From Bacteroidales bacterium (GTDB taxonomy: Bacteria; Bacteroidota; Bacteroidia; Bacteroidales; F082): 10,518 bases of DNA. Below, piece after piece: positions 1 to 6,823 of this stretch (position 1 is the first letter of the stretch; the number at the start of each line of letters is the position of its first letter). The translations under genes and the position numbers were made by a program. The DNA is taken from positions 1 through 10,518 of the forward strand of contig CAAGMM010000023.1 of assembly GCA_900771045.1 (NCBI GenBank). The letters run 5' to 3'. The notes under the pieces were generated by a model that did not search any database, was not told where the DNA came from, and was given only the letters and a program-made list of their open reading frames with translations.

Positions 1-2
1 AA

Positions 3-89
3 AAAAACTCACTGAGAAATTTACTGGCAAAAGCGGTAAAACCTGCAATTTCAAATCAAGATGTCAAAGAACTTAGTTTATTTGATTAA
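3..89 (+). CDS. C-terminal fragment of an unidentified protein (partial, runs off the left edge)
   Basis: The plus-strand frame that starts at base 3 is open from the window edge to a TAA at 87-89. It gives 28 residues ending in the acidic tail DVKELSLFD. The composition (Leu, Lys, Val, Asp) looks like a real protein terminus, and the competing frame 2 also stays open but ends at 74-76 with a less protein-like peptide. The fragment is too short to assign a family. It would converge on the lipoprotein gene at 133-663, with a 43-bp gap in which I see no convincing terminator hairpin. The call rests on composition and an open frame only. Confidence 0.35.
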   Translation, partial: KNSLRNLLAKAVKPAISNQDVKELSLFD

Positions 90-132
90 CATTAAAAGAT
101 TATCGCAACAGTACTATTTCATGATGTCTTAT

Positions 133-663
133 TTAGAAAATATTATTTCCAAGAGCCTTTATAATGCCTTCTTTTTCAAGGTCTTTACGAAGTCTGTCTT
201 TTTGTACGATGACTACTACGCCGATTTTATATTGTTTGCCGACTTTGATGCGGTCTCCGGGCTGTATGGCGCCGTTGCCGGTCATCGACACGTAGTTCAT
301 ATAACGTCCGCCGTCCTTAAAGAAGTCTTTGAAAAATTCTTCGTTAGCCTTCCACGCGTTAGGATCTTCTATGAGCGGCTTCTGGCCTTTGATTCTGCTT
401 CCGTCTGTCGAGCCGCTGTAACCCTTGAAAAGTATGGCGTGCACGGCGTTTTTCTGTGCCTGTGATACCGCGGTGTTATTGTCTTTTGAATATGTCCAAA
501 CCTTTATTATGGCACTGCCCTGCGAACCTTGACCGACGGCAGGTTCCACTTCATATTGCCATGTAAACGTATTGCGGTCTGCTTTTGAAACGCCTTTGCT
601 TCCGCCGCAACTTGTTAGTCCAACCGTCAGAACGGCAATGATTGCTATAAGTAATTTTTTCAT
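133..663 (-). CDS. small secreted lipoprotein of unknown function
   Basis: The 176-residue protein starts with a lysine-led hydrophobic signal (about residues 1-18) and a lipobox L16-T17-S18-C19. C19 would be lipidated after signal peptidase II cleavage, and GGSKG follows, as in many Bacteroidota envelope lipoproteins. The mature part is about 157 residues, polar, without further membrane segments. It contains a short Lys/Phe/Asp-rich stretch (FFKDFFKDGG, about residues 110-119) and ends with a basic, probably helical region (KDRLRKDLEKEG) before GNNIF. I do not recognise a domain. The gene lies 72 bp downstream of the secreted-protein gene 736-2046 on the same strand, with an intrinsic terminator between them, so it is probably expressed separately or by limited read-through. 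No consensus promoter was found in the gap. The ATG at 661-663 follows an AT-rich stretch without a Shine-Dalgarno sequence, which is normal for this phylum. Confidence 0.88.
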   Translation of the reverse strand: MKKLLIAIIAVLTVGLTSCGGSKGVSKADRNTFTWQYEVEPAVGQGSQGSAIIKVWTYSKDNNTAVSQAQKNAVHAILFKGYSGSTDGSRIKGQKPLIEDPNAWKANEEFFKDFFKDGGRYMNYVSMTGNGAIQPGDRIKVGKQYKIGVVVIVQKDRLRKDLEKEGIIKALGNNIF

Positions 664-691
664 AATATATTATTATTTAATGTGTTACAAC

Positions 692-722
692 AAAAAGCCC
701 ACTCACGAAAGCGGGCTTTTTT
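692..722 (-). terminator. intrinsic terminator after the 436-aa secreted protein gene
   Basis: On the minus strand, AAAAAGCCCGCTT pairs with the segment GAGTGGGCTTTTT across a TCGT tetraloop, giving a GC-rich core flanked by A and T runs. It starts about 14 nt after the stop codon at 736-738. The A/T flanks make it nearly symmetrical, so it could also stop plus-strand transcription, but gene order points to the minus strand. Confidence 0.85.
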
Positions 723-735
723 GAATGAAATATTA

Positions 736-2046
736 TTATTTTTTCGCCTTTACCTGGCGGACGACCATACCTTCCTGAGCTTTCTTGCATTTTGACAATA
801 CCGTGCCGACAATTTCTATGTCGTCAGTGTCAACGGTTGGGTCGAACTCGTTGTTCCACACGCCTTTTTTGTCAACTTTGACTGTTCCGACTTTTTGATA
901 CACGGCTTTTTGGGTCTTTTCGTCCCAAACCCTTTCTAACACGTCGAATTTCTCTCCGCCCTTAAGGCCTTCCTTAGTTCCCATATCGGCTTTCAGCGGG
1001 TCGAGTGAAATAATCGGAGCCACGGGTTTGAATACGTCGTAGCTGTTGGCCATTTTCACGAGCTGCTTGTCGAGGTTTCTGATGGCGGCGGTCTTCACGG
1101 CTTGTTCCGCATCATCTGAGAAAAGTATTGTTGCAGATGAACGGTCACTGCCGAGAAACTCCATTGAGAACGGCGTTTCATAGAATTTCTTCATATCGAT
1201 TTTGTCGTCTTTGGTGAAACAGTCGTAAAACACTGCGCTGACGGAGTCGTTCCAATTGAGACGGTACAGCATATTTGTTGAAGTTATTGAATATCCGTCT
1301 TTGGTTTTTTCATAAAGTTTTTCAGCGCCTGCGGTAGCGGCTTTCAGTGCCATTGCATTTCCTGATTGTTCTCCTATGGCTATCAAAATGTTCTTCATTA
1401 GTGCCGCATACGGTTCGTTTTCATACGCTTCCATCTTTACGAATGATATGAAAGTAGTGTTGAGCAGGTTTTCGGCGGTCTTGAGGGCTATTCCAGCCGC
1501 TCCCGACGAAGTGTTTGATGCGGCGATAGCTTCCGTAAGTGTTTGGTTATAGCAGGCCCTTTCGTTGATTAGGTCGGTACTGTAGCTTCCGTCTTCCTTA
1601 ATGTCGAACCATTTTATGAGAAGTTTGTGTGCGAGTTTCTCGCTGTCAATAAACTCGTTGCATTTCTGTTCCAATTCGGCGACATATTCTTTGCCGCTCA
1701 ATGCCCCTTTGAGTTGTTTCAGTTCTTCTACATTAGAAGGCAGATCTCCATTAGCATATTTGGCGATAAGGCGGGCCACAGAACCCTTTGGGCTGCCGGC
1801 TTGGGCTTTACAGAAGTCAATCTTATGGTTGTTGTACTTTGATGGAAACGGATAATTAGCCCAGGCCTCATCTAAATATTTGGCCACACTTGGGTCGGAG
1901 CACGTGGGCTCGTCGGTTGTTAACAGCACCTGATGCAGAGAACTGCGTTGGTACTCTGGGACGTCGTTTGCCTTTTTTTGCGCATAGGTTGCGTTGGCGC
2001 CAAGGCAAAATGACGCTAATGCAACGACAGGATAAAACTTTTTCAT
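736..2046 (-). CDS. secreted/periplasmic protein of unknown function with signal peptide
   Basis: The protein has 436 residues. Residues 1-22 form a Sec signal peptide (MKK, hydrophobic core, cleavage likely after ATYA before QKK); there is no lipobox, so it is probably periplasmic or exported. The middle (about 90-330) is mostly predicted-helical and alanine/lysine-rich. It includes four cysteines outside the signal (near 49, 79, 129 and 165) and more further on. Near the C-terminus (about 355-430), GTKEGLKGGEKFDVLE and later VGTVKVDKKGVW, then IVGTVLSKC and EGMVV, read like the small beta-barrel seen at the end of FlgT/CsgG-associated proteins (a G-x-x-x-G-L/V-K-x-G-D/E-x-F pattern). That resemblance is my inference and weak. 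No enzyme motif is visible. The gene is followed by a strong terminator and preceded by about 280 nt that may encode a structured RNA or form its 5' leader. I saw no separate promoter in the 70 nt next to the ATG. Confidence 0.85.
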   Translation of the reverse strand: MKKFYPVVALASFCLGANATYAQKKANDVPEYQRSSLHQVLLTTDEPTCSDPSVAKYLDEAWANYPFPSKYNNHKIDFCKAQAGSPKGSVARLIAKYANGDLPSNVEELKQLKGALSGKEYVAELEQKCNEFIDSEKLAHKLLIKWFDIKEDGSYSTDLINERACYNQTLTEAIAASNTSSGAAGIALKTAENLLNTTFISFVKMEAYENEPYAALMKNILIAIGEQSGNAMALKAATAGAEKLYEKTKDGYSITSTNMLYRLNWNDSVSAVFYDCFTKDDKIDMKKFYETPFSMEFLGSDRSSATILFSDDAEQAVKTAAIRNLDKQLVKMANSYDVFKPVAPIISLDPLKADMGTKEGLKGGEKFDVLERVWDEKTQKAVYQKVGTVKVDKKGVWNNEFDPTVDTDDIEIVGTVLSKCKKAQEGMVVRQVKAKK

Positions 2047-2117
2047 AAAAGTGTTAATTTAAAACAATGCCTACTCTGAATGTTTTTCGGCTTCCCCAGT
2101 CACTTGTGCCGGCGCAC

Positions 2118-2325
2118 AAAAAAAAGCGTGTCTGATTTCCCTTTTCTCGTTTGGCAGGCTCTGGTAAACCCTAATCAGGAGACAAAGAAAAAGCAGTACA
2201 CGCCCAAATGGGGCGGAATGCTTCTCTGTTCATCATACCCTGATTTTGAAATTTTACCAGAATTTGCCAAATCGGTATAGATGTCAGAAAGACAACCTTT
2301 CAATATGTCCGTTGCAAAAGCAACG
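2118..2325 (-). ncRNA. candidate structured RNA, about 208 nt (6S-like rod or long 5' leader)
   Basis: Read on the minus strand, a TACATTTG box (2329-2336) predicts a start near 2325, exactly at the base of a CGTTGC/GCAACG hairpin with a TTTT loop (2310-2325). A long rod follows, with nested pairs TGCCAAA 2265-2271 with 2150-2156; TTTACCAG 2253-2260 with 2161-2168; CCTGATT 2239-2245 with 2173-2179; TGCTT 2219-2223 with 2191-2195; and an apical CGCCC/GGGCG hairpin 2201-2215 (plus-strand letters given). Internal loops separate the helices. An eight-T run (2118-2125) ends the transcript. Length, rod shape with interior bubbles, own promoter box and U-run match what is known for 6S RNA and for the Bacteroidales-1 motif. 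I cannot align it to either family. The alternative is a regulatory leader of the 736-2046 gene, whose ATG lies about 72 nt further on. Confidence 0.55.
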
Positions 2326-2328
2326 CCG

Positions 2329-2336
2329 CAAATGTA
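2329..2336 (-). promoter_or_regulatory. promoter -7 box TACATTTG for the candidate RNA
   Basis: It is a perfect match to the Bacteroidota -7 consensus TAnnTTTG on the minus strand, placing +1 near 2325. A second identical TACATTTG lies 20 bp upstream (2349-2356). No TTG/TTTG box sits at the ideal 20-nt spacing for either copy; the nearest, at 2380-2383, is 23 nt from the upstream copy. The -7 box alone supports this call. Confidence 0.5.
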
Positions 2337-2470
2337 ATAATTTTTTTACAAATGTATGATGTGTTTTTGAAATTTTTTACAAAATTTTTTCAAGAGAGCC
2401 GCTCTTATCACGAAAATCTATCCATATTTTCCACAAATCAGGGCGGGTTTTGTAAATTTCGCCTAAAAAA

Positions 2471-2487
2471 ACGGAATTAAATTCCGT
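2471..2487. repeat. ACGGAAT inverted repeat (small hairpin)
   Basis: ACGGAAT and ATTCCGT form a 7-bp stem with a 3-nt loop. The same ACGGAAT half-site begins the terminator hairpin that follows at 2498-2524, so two related hairpins stand side by side in the ATPase 3' region. It could be a secondary terminator or a degraded copy of its neighbour. Confidence 0.55.
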
Positions 2488-2497
2488 AAATTTTGAT

Positions 2498-2524
2498 AAA
2501 AAACGGAATTGTACTCCGTTTTTT
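2498..2524 (-). terminator. intrinsic terminator after the ATPase gene
   Basis: AAAAAACGGA and TCCGTTTTTT pair over 10 bp around a 7-nt loop; an A-run precedes and a T-run follows the core on both strands. It starts about 10 nt after the stop of the gene at 2534-3682. Its symmetry means it could also act against plus-strand transcription. Confidence 0.75.
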
Positions 2525-2533
2525 CATGTATTT

Positions 2534-3682
2534 TCACTCGTTTTTTTCGTTATAAATCCTGTTAATCCACAGTGCGAAAAATTTGTCCGTCACCGAATAT
2601 TTCTGATGTATTACGGTGATGAATCCTTTGTTAAGCAGTCGTTTTACAGCCGATTGCACCGAGCTGGCCGACGGCAGGCCGTGCCTTTTCAAAAAAGCCG
2701 TCGAAGTCAGCCCGACAGCGGTTCCTTCTCGGGCGATGGCGTACAGCAAAGGCTTATGTTTATCCGGAATTTCCGAGAGGATTTCCTTGTAGGTAGTTTC
2801 ATTGTCGTTCAAAACGGAGTCGATGGCTTTGTTTATGATTTTCCAGTCGCAGACTCTTCCTTTCCCCGTGTTTGAAAACGCCTCGTTGAAAACACGCTGC
2901 ATATAAAAGGTGTGTCCTTTGAACAAATGATAGACGAATTCAACGACATCAGGAGTTATATTGCGTTGAAAATCAATGAAAAGGCGAATCACGAAGGCTT
3001 GGTATGTCTCAAACGGAATTTCGTTGAGTTCGAGGATGTCGGCACTTTGGTAGAAAGGCCTCGCCGACGAAGCGAACATCTCCTGCATGATGCTGCGCTC
3101 GCTTCCGGCAAAGACAAAACGGCAGTTATGCATATTCTGAATGTGGCTTCTGATTAGGGCTTCGATGTTTTTTTCAGGATAATGCGTTATCTGCTGAAAC
3201 TCGTCTATCGACATAATGCAGGGCTTTGAAGCAGTTTCAAGATAGCCGAAGATCTCCTCCAAAGTGAGTTCCGGATTGGAGATGTCACCCAATTCCAAAC
3301 CGAAGGCGAGACTCCCGTCCAACGAATTGATGCTGAACTTCCCACTGATGGACTTTAATGTCTGAATGAAGCCCTTTACCAATCTTTTCCCTTTCGGGAC
3401 TAACTCTTTGTATATGCTTCTGCCAAGATTATATGTGAATTCTCGCAGATTAGAAGTGTGTAAAATGTCAACAAAGAATGTAAAATATTCATTTTTGACG
3501 GTTGCGTCTTCATAGCAAAAATGAATCAGGCCGGTCTTCCCCATCCTTCTTGGAGAGATGAGGACGACATTGTTTCCATTGCTCAGTTTGTGTATAAGTT
3601 TCTGTGATTCAATCTTTCTGTCACAGAAACAGTCTGTAGGAATTTTTCCCGTCACTACAAATGGATTACGTGTTTTTATCAT
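2534..3682 (-). CDS. AAA+/STAND-like P-loop ATPase with C-terminal winged helix (PF01637 type)
   Basis: The protein has 382 residues. The N-terminal part carries a P-loop, SPRRMGKTGL at residues 43-52 (K49, T50), and a Walker B, CIMSIDEF at 155-162 (D160, E161). A sensor-like strand FVFAGSE is at 189-195. Residues about 310-375 read as a winged helix (GLTSTAFLKRHGLPSA, then a recognition-helix-like SVQSAVKRLL and the wing FITVIHQKYSV). This order and the SPRRMGKT form are typical of the archaeal/bacterial ATPase_2 family, which is multicopy in Bacteroidota and of unknown cellular role. The first Walker A glycine is a serine, which is common in the family. The gene stands alone between its own promoter (3702-3733) and terminator (2498-2524). 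The predicted leader is about 16 nt. ATP binding is well supported; DNA binding is inferred from the winged helix. Confidence 0.9.
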   Translation of the reverse strand: MIKTRNPFVVTGKIPTDCFCDRKIESQKLIHKLSNGNNVVLISPRRMGKTGLIHFCYEDATVKNEYFTFFVDILHTSNLREFTYNLGRSIYKELVPKGKRLVKGFIQTLKSISGKFSINSLDGSLAFGLELGDISNPELTLEEIFGYLETASKPCIMSIDEFQQITHYPEKNIEALIRSHIQNMHNCRFVFAGSERSIMQEMFASSARPFYQSADILELNEIPFETYQAFVIRLFIDFQRNITPDVVEFVYHLFKGHTFYMQRVFNEAFSNTGKGRVCDWKIINKAIDSVLNDNETTYKEILSEIPDKHKPLLYAIAREGTAVGLTSTAFLKRHGLPSASSVQSAVKRLLNKGFITVIHQKYSVTDKFFALWINRIYNEKNE

Positions 3683-3701
3683 AAAATTAAGATTTATAGT
3701 G

Positions 3702-3733
3702 CAAAAATAATTATTTTATCAGAATTATGCAAA
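3702..3733 (-). promoter_or_regulatory. promoter of the ATPase gene (TTTG-N20-TATTTTTG)
   Basis: On the minus strand a TTTG box (3730-3733) is separated by exactly 20 nt from TATTTTTG (3702-3709), a match to the Bacteroidota primary-sigma promoter. The predicted start is near 3698, 16 nt before the ATG at 3680-3682. Confidence 0.7.
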
Positions 3734-3895
3734 TAAAATAATATTGTCAACATAAAAATTTCAGGTAATTCGGAAGATTCTTCAGGTTGGTTCTGTAAAT
3801 TGATTTGCGGAAATAAGGGGAAACGACACATTTTTCCGGAATTTTTAGAGGCCGCCACGCAATATTCGCAAAAAAAACTTATTTTTGCCGCTGAT

Positions 3896-5527
3896 ATGGA
3901 TGATTTCAGTATAAGCGGAAAGATTGTCGATTTGCACGACTCCCGCGTTTTTGACGGTAAGATCACCGTCGAAAATGGGAGGATAAGCCGCGTCGAGAAG
4001 GCGGAAAACGTTCCGTCACAGTATATAATGCCCGGCTTCATCGACTCCCACATCCACATTGAGAGTTCGATGCTTGTCCCGACCGAGTTCGCGCGCCTCG
4101 CCGTCGTCCACGGCACCGTCGCCACAGTCAGCGACCCTCACGAAATCGCCAACGTGTTAGGTGCCGACGGCGTTAATTATATGATTGCCAATGCCAAAAA
4201 CACGCCGTTCAAGTTCTTTTTCGGTGTCCCGAGCTGCGTTCCTGCGACGTGTTTCGAGACTTCGGGCTTCACTTTGAATGCCAAAGACGTCGATGAACTT
4301 TTGTCACGCGACGACGTTTATTTTCTTGCCGAAATGATGAATGTCCCAGGCGTGATAAGAAACGACGCCGACATTTTGGGGAAAATCGCTTCCGCCAGGA
4401 AATTCAACAAGCCGATTGACGGACATTCGCCCGAGCTGACGGGGAAATATTTGGAGAAATACGTGTCGGAAGGGATAAGTACCGACCACGAATGCGCTGA
4501 TATAGAAGAAGCTGAGGAAAAAATCAAGGCCGGGATGAAGATTCTCATCCGTGAAGGCAGCGCGGCCAAGAATTTCGACGCCCTCATCCCGCTGATGGCG
4601 AAATATCCCGACAAGCTGATGTTCTGCAGCGACGACCGCCACCCCGACGACCTTGCCGAAGGACACGTCAACGGCCTCGTGAGACGCGCCGTCGCAATGG
4701 GCCTCGATATTTTCGATGTCCTTCGGGCGGCAACGCTGAACACAGCGAATCACTACAAAATCGATGTCGGAATGCTGCGCGAAGGCGATTGCGCCGACTT
4801 CATCATCGTTGATAATCTGATTGATTTCAACGTAAAAAAGACTTTCATTAACGGCAAACTCGTGGCCGAAGACGGCGTCTCCAAACTCAGTCATCAAAAC
4901 GCCGAAGTCGTAAACAATTTCGGAGCCGATTTCGTCACTTCAGCCGATTTCGCGGTGGAAGACAGGAATAAGAAGATAAACATCATCGAAGTTACTGATG
5001 GTCAGCTTATTACAAAAAAAATCATTGCTTTTGCGAAATCGGAAGGTGGATTTTTGGTCAGTGATGTTGAAAACGACGTTTTGAAGATCGCCGTCGTCAA
5101 TCGTTATAAAAAGTCGAAGCCTGTCGTAGGATTCATCAAAAATTTCGGATTGAGGCGCGGCGCTTTGGCGTCAAGTGTGGCGCATGACAGCCACAATATC
5201 GTCGTCGTGGGCTGTAGTGACGGCGAGATGGCGGCTGCGGTCAACGCGGTCGTGAAAAACAGAGGCGGTATAGTCGCGGTTGACGGAGGCCTGACATTGG
5301 AACTGCCGCTTCCCATCGCGGGACTGATGAGCATCGGAGACGGATATGAAGTCGCGAAACGTTACGAGGAAGTCAACGCTTTTGCAAAAAACCTCGGCAC
5401 GAAACTGCACGCGCCCTTTATGACGATGGCGTTTATGTCTCTCGTCGTCATCCCGGAGCTTAAGATAAGCGATCTGGGCCTTTTCGACGTGAAAAAGTTC
5501 TGTTTCACCGACTTATATGCGGATTAA
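3896..5527 (+). CDS. ade: adenine deaminase
   Basis: This metal-dependent amidohydrolase converts adenine to hypoxanthine and ammonia in purine salvage (cytoplasmic). From the ATG at 3896 it has 543 residues, a usual size for the family (about 540-590). Visible landmarks are PGFIDSHIHIESS (residues 46-58, metal-binding H52 and H54), ATVSDPHEIANVLG (76-89, H82), EMMNVPGV (146-153), GHSP (176-179, H177), TDHE (196-199, H198) and FCSDDRHPDDL (243-253, D246/D247). The C-terminal domain specific to adenine deaminases is present (GFIKNFGLRRGALASS, AHDSHNIVVVG, then AVDGG and LPLPIAGLMS). An in-frame ATG at 3800 would add 32 residues of unlikely sequence, so I chose 3896, where the family's N-terminus begins. 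The stop is 3 bp from the stop of the convergent comF-like gene, leaving no room for a separate terminator. All expected catalytic residues are present. Confidence 0.96.
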   Translation: MDDFSISGKIVDLHDSRVFDGKITVENGRISRVEKAENVPSQYIMPGFIDSHIHIESSMLVPTEFARLAVVHGTVATVSDPHEIANVLGADGVNYMIANAKNTPFKFFFGVPSCVPATCFETSGFTLNAKDVDELLSRDDVYFLAEMMNVPGVIRNDADILGKIASARKFNKPIDGHSPELTGKYLEKYVSEGISTDHECADIEEAEEKIKAGMKILIREGSAAKNFDALIPLMAKYPDKLMFCSDDRHPDDLAEGHVNGLVRRAVAMGLDIFDVLRAATLNTANHYKIDVGMLREGDCADFIIVDNLIDFNVKKTFINGKLVAEDGVSKLSHQNAEVVNNFGADFVTSADFAVEDRNKKINIIEVTDGQLITKKIIAFAKSEGGFLVSDVENDVLKIAVVNRYKKSKPVVGFIKNFGLRRGALASSVAHDSHNIVVVGCSDGEMAAAVNAVVKNRGGIVAVDGGLTLELPLPIAGLMSIGDGYEVAKRYEEVNAFAKNLGTKLHAPFMTMAFMSLVVIPELKISDLGLFDVKKFCFTDLYAD

Positions 5528-5530
5528 GAA

Positions 5531-6226
5531 TCAGTTTGTGGCGCAGGCTGCCGTCGCGATGCTGATGACGATGTCGGGAATGTCGGACAATACGGCTCCG
5601 GCTGAGAGCATCGTCGCGCCGGTCGTCAGGACGTCGTCGATGAGGATCACGTGTCTGCCCTTGAGAACGTCGGGATTGCGGAGGCCGAAGACGCCGCTCA
5701 CGTTCTTCAGCCTCTCGTCGCGTCCTTTGTGTGTCTGCGTCTCCGTATAGACTTTTCGGTAAAGGCAGTCGTCGGCAATGTCAAGCCCCGTTTCCCCGGC
5801 TATGCCTTCCGCTATCACGCGGCTCTGATTGTAACCGCGCGTCTTTTCCTTCTTCGGATGAAGCGGAATTGGAATCAGGCAGTCGGCATCGCTGAAAAGC
5901 GGCGACTGATGAAGGCTTTTGCCGAGTTCCTGACCGAGGAAAAGCCCGGCGGCCGTTTCACCCTTATACTTCAGGTTGTGCATCAGCGACTGGATTTTGC
6001 CGTCTTTTGAGAAGAAAAACTCCGACGTGACGGACTTGAACGGGACCTGTCCGCGGAACATCCTCAAAAGCGGGTTGTCGGCGAGAGACTCGTATCGGGT
6101 TTTAGGAAGAAGAAAGCGGCATGTCGTGCACACCGTCTCTTCGTAACTCATCAGGACTTCGCCGCAGGCAAGGCACACGCGGGGATAAAAAAGCCCGATG
6201 AAATCATTGATGAAGGTGATTTTCAT
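5531..6226 (-). CDS. ComF family phosphoribosyltransferase-like protein
   Basis: The protein has 231 residues. An N-terminal zinc-ribbon-like knuckle pair is present (C18-x2-C21 and C33-x2-C36), followed by a type I phosphoribosyltransferase fold. LIPIPLHPKKEKTRGYNQS (117-135) is the ComF signature region, and HVILIDDVLTTGAT (192-205) is the PRPP-binding loop with the acidic pair D197/D198. ComF proteins are needed for DNA uptake in naturally competent species such as Haemophilus and Bacillus, but homologues are widespread in bacteria not known to be competent, Bacteroidota included. The present role is therefore unknown; no other competence gene is in the window. The C-terminus lies 3 bp from the end of ade. 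A TATTTTCG element near 6256-6263 on the minus strand could be a weak -7 box. The family call is firm. Confidence 0.93.
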   Translation of the reverse strand: MKITFINDFIGLFYPRVCLACGEVLMSYEETVCTTCRFLLPKTRYESLADNPLLRMFRGQVPFKSVTSEFFFSKDGKIQSLMHNLKYKGETAAGLFLGQELGKSLHQSPLFSDADCLIPIPLHPKKEKTRGYNQSRVIAEGIAGETGLDIADDCLYRKVYTETQTHKGRDERLKNVSGVFGLRNPDVLKGRHVILIDDVLTTGATMLSAGAVLSDIPDIVISIATAACATN

Positions 6227-6302
6227 AATTTCGCGTTTTTGGTTTTCACGGTGCGAAAATACGAAAAAAAACGATGCGACGTACTTATTTTATAGAACCC
6301 AC

Positions 6303-6578
6303 CTAAAATAAATCAGAATGTGAACCTGTGCGACGTAATTCTATGATTTTGAGCTGTTTCTGATGAGAATAGATAAGTAGCCAATCGTTTTGGATATGAC
6401 ATTCACGACAATCGCTGTATTCACCTTTCAAAGCGTGATCTTTGTTTGCTTTTGGAAGAGGCTCGCCATTGCAGAGCTTCAGTAGAATTTCATTAAGCAG
6501 GTTCTCGTTTATACCACGTCTGCGGGCAAGTTGAAGGTCTTTCAGATATTGATTGGTAAAAGCGAGCCCGTATTTCAT
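6303..6578 (-). CDS. type II toxin, YafQ-like mRNA interferase (RelE superfamily)
   Basis: The 91-residue protein has the whole YafQ signature: ALKGEYSDCRECHIQNDWLL (49-68) and the tail LRRTGSHSDLF (81-91). The residues equivalent to the E. coli YafQ active site are present: H48, H61, D65, H87 and F91. Members cleave mRNA on the ribosome, in E. coli at in-frame AAA codons followed by A or G. The start ATG (6576-6578) lies one nucleotide after the TAG stop of the upstream antitoxin gene, an arrangement that couples translation of the pair. No frameshift or missing catalytic residue is seen, so the toxin is probably active. The stop codon is followed by 76 bp without an obvious terminator before the comF-like gene on the same strand, so read-through into comF is possible. 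Confidence 0.92.
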   Translation of the reverse strand: MKYGLAFTNQYLKDLQLARRRGINENLLNEILLKLCNGEPLPKANKDHALKGEYSDCRECHIQNDWLLIYSHQKQLKIIELRRTGSHSDLF

Positions 6579-6579
6579 A

Positions 6580-6819
6580 CTATCTTACTTTTTCAAGATA
6601 ATCTTCGAAGCTGGCGCAGTAAGTCAACTCACCGTTTCGAGCGGCTTCGATAGCTTTCCTTGTCGTAACGTTAGGAATATCATTCCCTCTGCAAACCTTG
6701 ATTCCGGTAACGCCTTTGAGCATCATAATGGCTCTTTTGACATTATTCAATGCAGAAGCGTCTTCCACCGAAACGACTAACTTTGGTTCATTTGCAACAA
6801 CTGTATTCGTCGTATTCAT
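6580..6819 (-). CDS. antitoxin of the YafQ-like toxin, non-RHH type
   Basis: The protein has 79 residues from the ATG at 6817-6819. I chose this start over a GTG 15 nt upstream because GGGAGG lies 4 nt before the ATG and the predicted +1 (about 6835) leaves a 16-nt leader. Residues 13-43 read as strand-helix-strand (KLVVSVED, a helix ending MMLKGV, then TGIKVCR), resembling a beta-alpha-beta fold rather than the ribbon-helix-helix of E. coli DinJ. Residues 52-79 (AIEAARNGELTYCASFEDYL and flanks) look like the helix, turn and helix by which many type II antitoxins wrap their toxin. Position and coupling to the toxin support the role. Such antitoxins usually bind the toxin tightly and repress their own promoter; both are inferred here. 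Confidence 0.85.
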   Translation of the reverse strand: MNTTNTVVANEPKLVVSVEDASALNNVKRAIMMLKGVTGIKVCRGNDIPNVTTRKAIEAARNGELTYCASFEDYLEKVR

Positions 6820-6823
6820 AAAT

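Noticed and set aside
2104..2119. TTGTGC/GCACAA hairpin as a terminator
   Set aside because: On the minus strand the T-run comes before the hairpin and on the plus strand an A-run follows it, so it is not an intrinsic terminator in either direction.
2080..2280. Plus-strand open frame of 66 residues
   Set aside because: It runs through the complementary helices of the candidate RNA, has no ribosome site, and its peptide looks random.
2428..2436. TTTTCCACA, one base off a DnaA box
   Set aside because: It is a single imperfect site in AT-rich sequence with no cluster, no dnaA or dnaN and no replication gene nearby; not evidence of an origin.
3880..3887. TATTTTTG as a promoter box for ade
   Set aside because: It matches TAnnTTTG, but no TTG stands 20 nt upstream and the predicted leader would be only about 5 nt, so it was not listed as a feature.
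3694..4125. Minus-strand open frame overlapping the ade start
   Set aside because: It covers the promoter of the ATPase gene and the well-supported 5' half of ade, and its composition (many Ser, Ile, Phe) is unlike a conserved protein.
4304..4897. Long antisense frames inside ade (197 and 141 residues)
   Set aside because: They arise from the codon bias of ade on the opposite strand; no domain or ribosome site is seen.
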